A stretch of 64,000 nt of DNA, from contig JAQULT010000002.1 of the NCBI GenBank assembly GCA_028718545.1, forward strand, positions 1 to 64,000, in the 5' to 3' direction. Positions 1-8,196 of the stretch are shown here, one piece after another. The stretch comes from Fidelibacterota bacterium (GTDB lineage: Bacteria > Fidelibacterota > Fidelibacteria > Fidelibacterales > Fidelibacteraceae). Within the stretch, counting starts at the first letter, position 1; every line of letters begins with the position of its first letter. Under the pieces are notes generated by a model, which saw nothing but the letters and a program-made list of their open reading frames with translations, had not been told where the DNA came from and ran no database searches. A program made the position numbers and the translations under genes.

Positions 1-273
1 CAGCAGATGCAGAAGCAGATGGAAGACGCACAGCGGGAGCTTGAAGCCGCGGAAGTGGAAGGCAGTGCCGGCGGCGGAATGGTCACGGTGATCGCCAGCG
101 GAAAAAAACTCCTGAAATCCATTACGATCGAACCTGAAGTACTCTCGGAAGATCCGGATATGCTGGAAGACCTTCTGCTGGCGGCGGTCAATCAGGCTAT
201 GCAGAAAGTGGACGAACTGACCCAAAGCAAGATGGGATCCCTGACCGGCGGTTTGAAGATCCCGGGATTTTAG
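1..273 (+). CDS. ybaB: YbaB/EbfC family nucleoid-associated protein (5' partial)
   Basis: Only the C-terminal 90 or so residues are present; the frame is open to the window edge, so the true start lies upstream (family proteins are about 100-110 residues). The body has the helix and sheet pattern of YbaB with the usual glycine-rich tail ending LTGGLKIPGF. YbaB is a small DNA-binding dimer associated with the nucleoid. It sits 11 bases before recR, the standard dnaX-ybaB-recR arrangement, so dnaX probably lies just outside the window (inference). Confidence 0.93.
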   Translation, partial: QQMQKQMEDAQRELEAAEVEGSAGGGMVTVIASGKKLLKSITIEPEVLSEDPDMLEDLLLAAVNQAMQKVDELTQSKMGSLTGGLKIPGF

Positions 274-284
274 AAAGGACGCTT

Positions 285-887
285 ATGGCGGGCATACCGG
301 AAGTCATTACCCGGGTGGAGATGCTCTTCTCCAAATTCCCGGGCATCGGCCGCAAGAGCGCAAGGCGCATTGCCTTTTATTTGATGAACAGGGAACGTGA
401 GGATGTGATCGCGATCGCTAAGGCGCTGGTCGATCTTAAGGACAAGATCACGCATTGCCCGATCTGCAATCATATTACCGAACAAACACCCTGCGATATC
501 TGCGGTAATCCCAAGCGCGACGACAGTATTCTTTGTGTGGTGGAAGACAGCATGGATGTGATCGCACTGGAAAAATCCGTATCCTTCCGCGGGAAATACC
601 ACGTCCTGGGCGGACTGATCTCGCCGCTGGACGGTGTGGGTCCGGACGATCTGGCCATCGACGCCCTGTTCCGGCGGCTGGAACCGGTCAAAGAGGTCAT
701 TATTGCTATCAATCCCTCCGTTGAAGGGGATACTACGACCTTCTATCTCTCCCGCCTGCTCAAGGATTATCCGCTGAAGGTCACCCGCCTGGCGCGCGGC
801 ATCCCGGTCGGCGGCGATCTGGAATATACCGACGAAGCGACGCTGGCCCGGGCGCTGGAAGGCCGCTTGGAGATTCCCAATGAATAA
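285..887 (+). CDS. recR: Recombination mediator protein RecR
   Basis: This 200-residue protein has full family length. It shows an N-terminal helix-hairpin-helix (FPGIGRKSARRIAF), a four-cysteine zinc finger (CPICNHITEQTPCDIC, about residues 59-74), a Toprim domain (VVEDSMDV onward) and the conserved ending RGIPVGGDLEYTDEATLARAL. RecR works with RecO and RecF to load RecA at gaps. The start ATG has AAAGGA upstream. The last 8 bases overlap pgsA, which suggests translational coupling. Confidence 0.97.
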   Translation: MAGIPEVITRVEMLFSKFPGIGRKSARRIAFYLMNREREDVIAIAKALVDLKDKITHCPICNHITEQTPCDICGNPKRDDSILCVVEDSMDVIALEKSVSFRGKYHVLGGLISPLDGVGPDDLAIDALFRRLEPVKEVIIAINPSVEGDTTTFYLSRLLKDYPLKVTRLARGIPVGGDLEYTDEATLARALEGRLEIPNE

Positions 888-1488
888 ACGCATCCTGAAT
901 TTCCCCAATATCCTGACTTTCTTCCGTATCATTCTTTCGGTTTTGCTCTACTTTTTCTACCTGCGCAGCTGCGGCAGCAACGCCTGTTTTTCCCCGCTCT
1001 TTATTTTTATCTTCTATGTCGCCATTGCGCTGACCGATCTTTTTGACGGTTTCCTGGCGAGATGCCTGAATCAGGAAACGGAACTGGGGAAGGAACTTGA
1101 CCCAATGGCCGATAAGGTCTTGGTATTCCTGATGTTTTTTGCTTTTTTCCGCGTTGGCATTTTGCCGCTCTGGGTCATTCTTCCCGTTTTTCTCCGTGAT
1201 ATCTTCGTGAATTACCTGCGCCGGCGTTCACGCATGCTCGATATCCACTTTACGACCAGCAAACTGGCAAAGGCAAAGACCGCCGTACAAATGATCTTTA
1301 TCGGCTTGCTGCTGTTTATTCCCGTTCTGCTTTCCGCAAAGATCCCCCCGCGGCTTTACGACATCCTTTACGATTATATCAGCGGTCCGGCTGTGCGTAT
1401 CAGTATGATTCTGATCATGCTGTTTACGGTCTATACCGGGATCGACTATTATCTGAAATACCGAAGATCACTCCATGAACACGAATAA
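880..1488 (+). CDS. pgsA: CDP-diacylglycerol--glycerol-3-phosphate 3-phosphatidyltransferase-like CDP-alcohol phosphatidyltransferase
   Basis: This 202-residue multi-pass inner-membrane enzyme carries the CDP-alcohol phosphatidyltransferase signature D-x2-DG-x2-AR-x8-G-x3-D-x3-D (TDLFDGFLAR ... GKELDPMADK, about residues 52-80). It most likely makes phosphatidylglycerol phosphate. The next gene encodes the matching phosphatase PgpA and overlaps it by 14 bases, which supports PgsA over other members of the family such as phosphatidylserine synthase. It follows recR with an 8-base overlap. Confidence 0.87.
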   Translation: MNKRILNFPNILTFFRIILSVLLYFFYLRSCGSNACFSPLFIFIFYVAIALTDLFDGFLARCLNQETELGKELDPMADKVLVFLMFFAFFRVGILPLWVILPVFLRDIFVNYLRRRSRMLDIHFTTSKLAKAKTAVQMIFIGLLLFIPVLLSAKIPPRLYDILYDYISGPAVRISMILIMLFTVYTGIDYYLKYRRSLHEHE

Positions 1489-1948
1489 GAAACCCTGGCT
1501 GTCCATGGGCCTGGCCTCCGGACTGGGTCTGGGATTCTTCCCCTGGATGCCGGGAACGCTTGCATCCCTGTTCTGTGCGGCCGCGGCTTTTTTTCTCGCA
1601 CGCAGTATGCGGATCCCGCTCATTCTCGATATTGGCATATTGCTGCTCCTGATCCTGCTCGGGTTGCTCTGTGCCCGGCACCTGGTGCGAAAACAGGGTA
1701 TCAAAGACCCGGCCTGGTTCGTCCTGGACGAGATCAGTGGCATGTGGCTGGCCTTACTGGGGCTGCCCAAAGACAGGATCCCAGTTCTGGTCGCCGCCTT
1801 TGTGCTGTTCCGGATCTTTGATATTCTCAAACCCTGGGTCATCCGCCGTGTGGATGAAATGGAAAATGCAGGGAGCATCATTCTGGATGATCTGCTGGCT
1901 GCTGTCCCTGCATGGGTCACCGCTTTTCTGCTGAGTGTACTGCTATGA
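1475..1948 (+). CDS. pgpA: Phosphatidylglycerophosphatase A
   Basis: This 157-residue membrane protein opens with the PgpA glycine-rich motif and PGT box (GLGLGFFPWMPGTLAS) and has the acidic DEISGMW motif near residue 88. It removes phosphate from phosphatidylglycerol phosphate, completing phosphatidylglycerol synthesis after the adjacent PgsA. The stop codon overlaps the start of cinA (ATGA). The pgpA-cinA pairing is common in bacteria. Confidence 0.92.
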   Translation: MNTNKKPWLSMGLASGLGLGFFPWMPGTLASLFCAAAAFFLARSMRIPLILDIGILLLLILLGLLCARHLVRKQGIKDPAWFVLDEISGMWLALLGLPKDRIPVLVAAFVLFRIFDILKPWVIRRVDEMENAGSIILDDLLAAVPAWVTAFLLSVLL

Positions 1949-3195
1949 GAACCTATGCTGCAGAGATCGTGAATATCGGAGACGAACTGCTCGCCGGCCA
2001 CACCCTGAACAGCAATGCTTCCTATATCAGTGCGGAACTCAAAGCTATCGGAATTCCCGTGCTCCGGCACAGCGTGATTCCCGATGAACGCAACGCCATT
2101 GTGAATACAATGGACAATTTGCTGGAAACTACGAGCCATGTTTTTATTACCGGTGGACTGGGACCGACGGGGGATGATCGCACCAAAGCGGTTTTAAGCG
2201 ATTATTTTGGCGGGAAACTGGTCTTTATGCCCGAGATCTATGCGGAGATCGAGGCACGCTTCCGGGCACGCGGACGCATTCCTTCTCCGGGTAACCGTGA
2301 ACAGGCATTCGAACCCGACAATGCCCTGCTGATTCCCAACCGCCTCGGGACGGCAAAAGGTTTGTTGTTCCGGCGCGGAAAACGCAGCTTTTATGTTATG
2401 CCCGGCGTACCCTATGAAATGGAAAGCATGATGCAGGAAAGCGTTCTGCCGATGCTGGGTAAAGAGACCGGGGTGATCGACGCGGAATATCAGATCAATA
2501 CTTTCGGGATCCCCGAATCGGAGCTGTCCGACCGCATCAATGCGCGTTTCCCCGGTATTGAAGATGCGATCGTACTGGGCTACTATCCCTCCGTGAATGG
2601 TATTACACTGCGCCTGCGCGGAACTAACGCCGCTGGAGTAAAGGATTATCGTGACGGCATTGTCGCGCTTTTCCCGGATGCGGTCTATTCCTGCACGGGG
2701 GAACCCGTGGCCGCGCAGCTGATCGGGCTTTGCCGCGAAGCGGAATTGCAGATCGTAACGGCGGAATCCTGCAGCGGGGGACTGATTTCGGATATGATCA
2801 CGGATATCCCCGGGTCCAGCAAAGTCTTCAACCGGGGCTACATCGTTTATAGCAATGCTGCAAAAAACGAATTACTGGGTATCTCAGAGACCCTTTTGCA
2901 GGAACACGGTGCGGTCAGCGAGGCCTGCGTGACGGCAATGGCCCGTGGCGCGATCAGGGTATCCGGCTGCGGGCTTGCTCTTGCGGCCAGCGGCATCGCC
3001 GGACCGGGAGGAGGCAGCCCCGAAAAGCCGGTAGGTACTGTATGGATCGCGGCCGCAACCAAAAGCAATCTGATCACGCAACGGATCAATTTTGACCGCG
3101 GACGCCGTCCTAACAAATTGTATGCCGCCAATGCCGCACTGCATCTGGCCCGCCGCCTCCTGCTATCGCTGAAAAACAAGGATCATAAGGAATAA
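1945..3195 (+). CDS. cinA: CinA family protein (MoaB-like domain plus nicotinamide-nucleotide amidase)
   Basis: The protein has 416 residues from the ATG at 1945, chosen over an upstream in-frame codon because MRTYAAEIVNIGDELLAG matches the family N-terminus and couples to the pgpA stop. Domains are an N-terminal MoaB/Mog-like fold (GGLGPTGDDRT) to about 170, a linker domain, and a C-terminal CinA_C/PncC amidase from about 260 (TAESCSGGL, SGIAGPGG, KPVGTVWIA). It probably deamidates NMN in NAD recycling, with a possible ADP-ribose pyrophosphatase activity in the N-terminal part (family knowledge). Confidence 0.93.
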   Translation: MRTYAAEIVNIGDELLAGHTLNSNASYISAELKAIGIPVLRHSVIPDERNAIVNTMDNLLETTSHVFITGGLGPTGDDRTKAVLSDYFGGKLVFMPEIYAEIEARFRARGRIPSPGNREQAFEPDNALLIPNRLGTAKGLLFRRGKRSFYVMPGVPYEMESMMQESVLPMLGKETGVIDAEYQINTFGIPESELSDRINARFPGIEDAIVLGYYPSVNGITLRLRGTNAAGVKDYRDGIVALFPDAVYSCTGEPVAAQLIGLCREAELQIVTAESCSGGLISDMITDIPGSSKVFNRGYIVYSNAAKNELLGISETLLQEHGAVSEACVTAMARGAIRVSGCGLALAASGIAGPGGGSPEKPVGTVWIAAATKSNLITQRINFDRGRRPNKLYAANAALHLARRLLLSLKNKDHKE

Positions 3196-3197
3196 AT

Positions 3198-3761
3198 ATG
3201 GATTATAAACGCACCTTTATCGGAATTCCCCTGCCGGAACACATCCGGGAAACCCTGGAGAATATCCATAAAAAACTTGAGCCCCTGTCACGGGGCGTCG
3301 CCTGGGTACGTCCGGAACTCATGCACATTACTCTAAAATTCCTCGGGGAGACCCCGGAACGGATGATGGAAAATGTACGGGAAGTATTTTTGAACAGTAC
3401 CCGCAATTTTCGCTCCCTGAAACTCAAATTAAAGGATACGGGCTGTTTCCCCCGCGAGGGTGAACCCCGGGTGCTCTGGGCCGGTCTTCTGCAAATTCCG
3501 GGTGAACTATACCGTTTGTCGGATGAACTGAATACCGTCTACGTCTCAATGGGCTTCGATGACAGCGGCAAACGTTTTTCTCCGCATATCACGCTGGCCC
3601 GTATCAAACAAAAACCTGATCCGCAGTTGCTGAGCGATTTCCTGGAACGTCCGCTTCCGGCGGAAGAATTTTGGGTAGACCGCATTATTTGGTATGAAAG
3701 CTGTCACAGGAACGGTAAATTGCAGTATCTTCCGCTGGAGGAATGCAAACTGGATAAATAA
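3198..3761 (+). CDS. thpR: RNA 2',3'-cyclic phosphodiesterase (2H family)
   Basis: This 187-residue 2H phosphoesterase carries two HxTL motifs: MHITLKFLGE near residue 48 and PHITLARIK near residue 131. These histidines form the catalytic pair. It opens RNA 2',3'-cyclic phosphates and was formerly called 2'-5' RNA ligase. It starts 2 bases after the cinA stop, so it is very likely cotranscribed; cinA-thpR neighbours occur in many genomes. Confidence 0.92.
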   Translation: MDYKRTFIGIPLPEHIRETLENIHKKLEPLSRGVAWVRPELMHITLKFLGETPERMMENVREVFLNSTRNFRSLKLKLKDTGCFPREGEPRVLWAGLLQIPGELYRLSDELNTVYVSMGFDDSGKRFSPHITLARIKQKPDPQLLSDFLERPLPAEEFWVDRIIWYESCHRNGKLQYLPLEECKLDK

Positions 3762-3783
3762 GATAAGCAATAAGGAGGGAATA

Positions 3784-5103
3784 ATGCTGGATCAAAAGAA
3801 ATCCATATGGTCCTGGGCGATGTACGATTGGGCGAACTCCGCGTTTGCCACTACCGTGATGGCAGGATTTTTTCCGATCTTCTTTTCGCAGTACTGGAGT
3901 GCCAATGTGGCAAATGTGGATACGACCGCCCGTCTGGGATTTTCCAATTCCATCGCATCACTGATCGTAGCGTTGCTGGCTCCCTTTTTGGGGGCCATCG
4001 CCGACAAGGGTACGGCCAAAAAGAAATTCCTGATGACCTTTGCATTTCTGGGCATTCTGATGACCGGGGCTTTGTTTATGGTAAAACAGGGGAACTGGCA
4101 AATTGCCGCCCTGATGTATATTCTGGGCACCGTTGGCTTTTCCGGCGCGAACATTTTTTACGATTCTCTGCTGCCCGGCGTTGCTTCGGAAAAAAAGATC
4201 GATTTCGTTTCTTCCCTGGGATTCGCCATGGGTTATATCGGCGGCGGTCTGCTCTTCCTTGTTAATGTGGTGATGTACCTGAAACCCGAACTCTTCGGCA
4301 TTCCCGACGGCAGTACGGCTATCCGCATCGCCTTTTTGAGTGTGGCGTTGTGGTGGGCCGTATTTTCCCTTCCGATCATTCTCTGGGTGAAGGAGCCCAA
4401 ATACGGACTCAAAGAACCGGGAGTATTCAAAGCGGTTAAGGCCGGCTGGCTGCAGCTGGTCGATACCTTCCGCGAGATTCGGCATCTGAAAGTGGTGGGC
4501 ATGTTCCTCCTGGCATACTGGTTCTACATCGATGGTGTGGATACCATTATCCGTATGGCGCTTTCCATCGGCACGGCACTCGGTTTCCCGGCTTCGGCGC
4601 TGATCGTTGCCCTGCTGATCACGCAGTTCGTCGCCTTCTTCGGATCGCTGCTCTACGGCCAGCTGGCCAAAAAGATCGGTCCTAAAAGATCTTTGTATGT
4701 CGGAATTGTTGCGTATTCTCTGATCACTATGGTCGGATTTTTCATGAGTCAGGTCTGGCATTTTTATGCGCTGGCGGTAGCGATCGGACTCTTCCAGGGC
4801 GGTATCCAGGCAATCAGCCGCAGTTATTATTCCCGCATCATCCCGGTCAACAAATCCGCTGAATTCTACGGCTTTTTTAATCTGCTTGGGAAATTTGCGG
4901 CGGTGATCGGACCCAGCTTGATGGGTATCGTCGGCTTGCTGACCCGCAATGCCGGCGATCTGCAGATCGGAAGACTGCATCTTGAGAATATGGGTATCCG
5001 GCTCAGCGTTCTCTCGGTCCTTCTGCTCTTCATTATCGGCGGTTTGCTGTTGCGTAAGGTCGATGAAAAAGAAGGCAAGGAAAACGTTCAATATCTGAAA
5101 TAA
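3784..5103 (+). CDS. UMF1-type MFS transporter (Atg22-like)
   Basis: This 439-residue polytopic membrane protein starts at the ATG at 3784, which has a strong AAGGAGGG ribosome site; a longer in-frame extension into thpR is rejected. The N-terminal WAMYDWANSAFATTVMAGFFPIFFSQYW is the hallmark of the UMF1/Atg22 branch of the major facilitator superfamily, and about 11-12 hydrophobic segments are visible. Substrate is unknown. Yeast Atg22 exports amino acids from the vacuole, but that does not fix a bacterial substrate. It ends the first operon. Confidence 0.88.
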   Translation: MLDQKKSIWSWAMYDWANSAFATTVMAGFFPIFFSQYWSANVANVDTTARLGFSNSIASLIVALLAPFLGAIADKGTAKKKFLMTFAFLGILMTGALFMVKQGNWQIAALMYILGTVGFSGANIFYDSLLPGVASEKKIDFVSSLGFAMGYIGGGLLFLVNVVMYLKPELFGIPDGSTAIRIAFLSVALWWAVFSLPIILWVKEPKYGLKEPGVFKAVKAGWLQLVDTFREIRHLKVVGMFLLAYWFYIDGVDTIIRMALSIGTALGFPASALIVALLITQFVAFFGSLLYGQLAKKIGPKRSLYVGIVAYSLITMVGFFMSQVWHFYALAVAIGLFQGGIQAISRSYYSRIIPVNKSAEFYGFFNLLGKFAAVIGPSLMGIVGLLTRNAGDLQIGRLHLENMGIRLSVLSVLLLFIIGGLLLRKVDEKEGKENVQYLK

Positions 5104-5292
5104 GGATACACGGCAGCAACGCGGCCGTTTTGCTTCAGCCGGAAATCTGCATTTCCGCCAAGCCCCTTTCGGGCAAGGGAAGGAGCAGCGGAAAAAGAGT
5201 TTTGCGTTAAAGTATTGTTATTCCAAAGGATAAAGAAAGACATAAGCCCGGGAAAGCCGAATCGTGGGCTTAAAGGATTTCATAAAAATTGG
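5104..5292. other. Non-coding stretch with three hairpins
   Basis: No convincing gene is present. Visible inverted repeats are CGGAAAT/ATTTCCG (5140-5146 with 5151-5157), GCCC/GGGC around 5162-5174, and TAAGCCC/GGGCTTA (5243-5249 with 5266-5272). None is followed by a T run, so they are not ordinary terminators. The stretch could be a processed 3' end of the transporter mRNA or a small RNA; the sequence does not decide. Confidence 0.35.
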
Positions 5293-5321
5293 TTGTAAAC
5301 GATTTCCGAATTGGGTATTAT
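5293..5321 (+). promoter_or_regulatory. Promoter of tRNA-Arg
   Basis: TTGTAA (5293-5298), exactly 17 bases, then TATTAT (5316-5321). The predicted start lies about 8 bases before the mature tRNA 5' end. Confidence 0.7.
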
Positions 5322-5335
5322 TGCGACTGTCAAGA

Positions 5336-5409
5336 GCCCCTGTAGCTCAGACGGATAGAGCGCGGGTTTCCTAAACCTGAGGTCGCCCGTTCGAATCGGG
5401 CCGGGGGTA
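5336..5409 (+). tRNA. tRNA-Arg (anticodon CCU)
   Basis: The 74-base cloverleaf has a 7-bp acceptor stem (GCCCCTG with CGGGGGT, with wobbles), a D arm, anticodon loop TTCCTAA with anticodon CCT at 5370-5372, and T arm GCCCG-TTCGAAT-CGGGC. The 3' CCA is not encoded. It reads AGG codons. It lies 35 bases before the TPR gene, with which it may be cotranscribed. Confidence 0.97.
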
Positions 5410-5444
5410 CGAGTTAGACAGAGTATACAAACGAAAGGTCGAAT

Positions 5445-6098
5445 ATGACAGAGAAACTCAGTAAAAAAGAATTAAAGGAAGATCCGTTTTTTGAAGAAGT
5501 CGCCCATGTGTTGACCTTTTTTCAAAAGAATCAGCGCAGCATATTGATCCTTGCGGTTGTCCTTGCGATCCTGCTCGGCGGCTTTTTTATCGGCCGCTCG
5601 GTAATACGGCAAAATGAACGTGAGGCATCGGGTTATTTCGGCATTGCCATGGATTTCTATAAAAAGCAGGATTATCTGAACGCCGAAGATCAATTCCTCC
5701 TGCTTGCGGAAAGCTATAAAAACACGCAATGGGGCAAGCGCGCCTATTACTATCTTGGACTAATCGCACGGACAAAGGGCGGCTCGCAGGCCGAAGGTCT
5801 GGATTACATGGAAACCTTTGTTGGGTTTAAAGTCAAAGATCCCCTGATAAAAACAAGCGCATACCAGTATATTGCCAGTGTTTATGAAAGTCAAAACGAT
5901 TATCTGAGCGCTGCGGAATATTATATGAACGCGGCAAAGCTGGCCGTATCAAAAACGGATAAGGTGGATCTGGGAATACGGGCTGCTTATGCTTACCGTT
6001 ACGGAGGCAATCCCGCCGGCGTGCAAACGGCAGTGAACTACCTGGAAAGCCTGGAACTCAACGAAGGCGAGAAAAACCGCGTCGCGCTCCTGAAATAA
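5445..6098 (+). CDS. Membrane-anchored TPR protein (YfgM/TPR_21-like)
   Basis: This 217-residue protein has a short charged cytosolic N-terminus, one transmembrane helix at about residues 34-54 (ILILAVVLAILLGGFFIG) and then three or so tetratricopeptide repeats facing the periplasm. The layout matches YfgM-type proteins, which bind the SecYEG translocon and periplasmic chaperones; the assignment here is by architecture only. A strong intrinsic terminator follows, so it ends a short tRNA-Arg/TPR unit. Confidence 0.75.
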   Translation: MTEKLSKKELKEDPFFEEVAHVLTFFQKNQRSILILAVVLAILLGGFFIGRSVIRQNEREASGYFGIAMDFYKKQDYLNAEDQFLLLAESYKNTQWGKRAYYYLGLIARTKGGSQAEGLDYMETFVGFKVKDPLIKTSAYQYIASVYESQNDYLSAAEYYMNAAKLAVSKTDKVDLGIRAAYAYRYGGNPAGVQTAVNYLESLELNEGEKNRVALLK

Positions 6099-6116
6099 AT
6101 CGCCCGCATAAAACTG

Positions 6117-6143
6117 AACCCGGTCCGGCAGACCGGGTTTTTT
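6117..6143 (+). terminator. Rho-independent terminator after the TPR gene
   Basis: A perfect 9-bp stem AACCCGGTC/GACCGGGTT with a 5-base loop is followed by a T run ending at 6143. Confidence 0.92.
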
Positions 6144-6299
6144 ATTATCACGTAAAATTAGTAAATACAAAAAGTTATATACGAATAAAACAGCAGGAAA
6201 CTGCGGCATGAAGGCGGATCCTGGAGCAAAGGGCGCCGGATCGTAGCTTTGCATATCCCGCCCGGACGGAAAACTTGGTCCGGGTAATGCAAAAAAACG

Positions 6300-6328
6300 T
6301 TGCAGAACCGTCCGTGAATGACTATATT
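6300..6328 (+). promoter_or_regulatory. Promoter of the rimP-nusA-infB superoperon
   Basis: TTGCAG (6300-6305), 17 bases, TATATT (6323-6328). The predicted transcription start is near 6335, which places the hairpin at 6335-6358 at the very 5' end of the mRNA. It also rules out the ATG at 6318 as the rimP start. Confidence 0.6.
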
Positions 6329-6334
6329 AGGCGC

Positions 6335-6363
6335 GAAAGTGGGTAAAATCCCACTTTTCGTTT
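6335..6363 (+). promoter_or_regulatory. 5'-terminal hairpin in the rimP leader, possible attenuator
   Basis: AAAGTGGG (6336-6343) pairs perfectly with CCCACTTT (6350-6357) across a 6-base loop, extended by one G-T pair, and is followed by the T-rich TCGTTT. Premature terminators of similar form are known upstream of rimP in other bacteria (rimP leader motif). Here it would sit at the first base of the transcript, so a stabilising 5' stem-loop is the other reading. Confidence 0.55.
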
Positions 6364-6380
6364 ATGAGGACACTGAAAAG

Positions 6381-6830
6381 ATGGATGAAATCCGTGAACA
6401 TATCGCTGCAATCGTGGAACGCGAAGGTGCTATTGTCGAAGATATCCGCATCCCCGAGAGCGGCGGAACGATCAAGGTGATCTGCGATACCGAGCGGGGC
6501 ATCAATTCCGAAGAACTGGTCCGCATCAGCAAAATGATCCTGAACGATCCGGACTATGATGCGCGTTATGCCGAACACTACGATCTGGAGGTCTCTTCGC
6601 CCGGGATCGGCGCCCGGCTGACCCTTCCGCGGCATTTCCGGAAGAACAAGACCCGTGATATCGAACTGTATCACGATCTTGAGGGATTTAAGAGTCCTCT
6701 GCAGGCCAGGATCCTGGAGGTTGACGACGATTTTCTGCATCTGGAGATCAGGAAAGCCGGGAAAGAAACACAAATGTTACGTATCCCCTTTGACAGGGTT
6801 GGATACGCGGTAATAAAACTGAAATGGTAA
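6381..6830 (+). CDS. rimP: Ribosome maturation factor RimP
   Basis: The protein has 149 residues from the ATG at 6381, the usual family length, with GAGGA 10 bases upstream. A longer frame from 6318 is rejected because it begins before the predicted transcription start and through the leader hairpin. The sequence has the RimP core (ISKMILNDPDYDARYAEHYDLEVSSPGI, about residues 52-79), where YxLEVSSPG is diagnostic. It assists 30S subunit assembly and is cotranscribed with nusA and infB as in most bacteria. Confidence 0.93.
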   Translation: MDEIREHIAAIVEREGAIVEDIRIPESGGTIKVICDTERGINSEELVRISKMILNDPDYDARYAEHYDLEVSSPGIGARLTLPRHFRKNKTRDIELYHDLEGFKSPLQARILEVDDDFLHLEIRKAGKETQMLRIPFDRVGYAVIKLKW

Positions 6831-6847
6831 ATTAGGAGATAAACAAA

Positions 6848-8179
6848 TTGGACAGCAAAAATCTCATTGACGCATTTGCCAGCCTGGCTAAAGAAAAAGG
6901 GATACCCCGTTCCGAGGTCGGCGAGATCATACGCAAAGTATTTGACACCATTATCAAGAAAAAATACGGTGAGGTGGATAATTTTGACGTGATCGTCAAC
7001 CCGGACAAGGGGGAGATCGAGATCTATCAGGAACTGACCGTGGTTGCCGATGAGGATCTGGATGATGATGTTGTCGAGATCCCGCTCAGCGAGGCGAAAA
7101 AACTTCCGGATGTGGAAGATCCCGAGATCGGCGAGGTTGTGGTAAAGGTGATTGATCCTCAGGTCTTCGGCCGCCGCATGATCTCCGCTGCCAAACAGGT
7201 GCTGGGACAAAAGATCCGTGAAGTCGAACGCGACCAGGTCATGGAAGAATACCAGAACCGCATCGGTGAGATCGTTGTCGGTAATATTCATCAGATCCGG
7301 CGTAACGATGCTGTTTATGTAAATATGGACAAGACGGAACTGAAGATGCCCAAAAATGAACAGATCCCGACGGAACATTACTACCGTGGCGACACCATCA
7401 AGGCTATAATCAAAGAGGTCCGCAAGACCACCCGCGGTCCCGAGATCATTATTACCCGTGCGGACGATTCTTTCTTGCGCCGGCTTTTTGAGCTGGAAGT
7501 TCCGGAGATCTTCGACGGCATTGTCGAGATCCGCTCCATTGCCCGATTCCCCGGAAAACGTAGTAAGATCATTGTCGAATCCAACGACAAGCGTATCGAT
7601 GCGGTCGGTGCCTGTGTGGGTATCAAGGGCAGCCGTATCAAGGCGATCGTTAAGGAACTCAGCGGCGAAAATATTGATATTATCAACTTCAGCCAGGAAT
7701 CCGAATTGCTGATCTCCCGTGCGCTTTCGCCCGCCAAACCGCTGTTTCTGGAGATCGACGAAGAACGCCGTACCGTTCTGGCCGTTTTCAATGACGATGA
7801 GATCGCGACCGCGATCGGATCCAGCGGCATCAACATCAATCTTGCCGGCCGGGTCACCGGTTATGAGATCGACGCCATCCGGCAGTCGGAATACAACCGC
7901 TTTGAAGGCGACGATATTTATATTGAAGATATTGAAGGTATCAGCTCCGCGCAGATCCATGCGCTGGCGGATGCCGATATTGAGACTGCGGCGGACTTCC
8001 TGAATGCGGATCCCGGTGCTTTGCTGCAGATCAAGGGTATCGGAGAGAAAACTTTCGAAAAGATCGAAAAACTGGTTACGGAAGCGGTGGAAAAGAAACG
8101 CAGCCACGATCAGGAATTGGATATTGATCATAATCCGGAAGACAGCGCCGAAGCCGGGTCCCCTGAAGACGAGGCATAA
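6848..8179 (+). CDS. nusA: Transcription termination/antitermination factor NusA
   Basis: The protein has 443 residues from a TTG start with AGGAG 9 bases upstream. Domains in order are the N-terminal RNA-polymerase-binding domain (1-125), S1 (about 133-200), two KH domains (GIKGSRIKAIV near residue 257, then GSSGININLAG near 320), a helix-hairpin-helix region (about 365-420) and an acidic tail. NusA modulates pausing and termination. It sits between rimP and infB; no YlxR or YlxQ gene separates it from infB. Confidence 0.97.
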   Translation: MDSKNLIDAFASLAKEKGIPRSEVGEIIRKVFDTIIKKKYGEVDNFDVIVNPDKGEIEIYQELTVVADEDLDDDVVEIPLSEAKKLPDVEDPEIGEVVVKVIDPQVFGRRMISAAKQVLGQKIREVERDQVMEEYQNRIGEIVVGNIHQIRRNDAVYVNMDKTELKMPKNEQIPTEHYYRGDTIKAIIKEVRKTTRGPEIIITRADDSFLRRLFELEVPEIFDGIVEIRSIARFPGKRSKIIVESNDKRIDAVGACVGIKGSRIKAIVKELSGENIDIINFSQESELLISRALSPAKPLFLEIDEERRTVLAVFNDDEIATAIGSSGININLAGRVTGYEIDAIRQSEYNRFEGDDIYIEDIEGISSAQIHALADADIETAADFLNADPGALLQIKGIGEKTFEKIEKLVTEAVEKKRSHDQELDIDHNPEDSAEAGSPEDEA

Positions 8180-8196
8180 ACCAAACTGGAGAATCT

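Noticed and set aside
3958-5091. Minus-strand frame of 377 codons opposite the UMF1 transporter
   Set aside because: Composition rich in Gln, Asp and His is the typical antisense image of a membrane protein; no motif or start signal.
5160-5205. Stretch resembling the SRP RNA apical domain (GGAAGG...AGCAG)
   Set aside because: The GGAA tetraloop is not closed by a proper stem and the partner GUCAGG side of the symmetric loop is missing.
6318-6380. In-frame 21-codon extension of rimP
   Set aside because: It starts before the predicted transcription start and encodes the leader hairpin; family length and the GAGGA site favour 6381.
6671-8131. Long minus-strand frame of 486 codons opposite nusA
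   Set aside because: It mirrors the codon bias of nusA, has no ribosome site or recognisable domain, and crosses the rimP-nusA junction. It is a shadow of the real genes.
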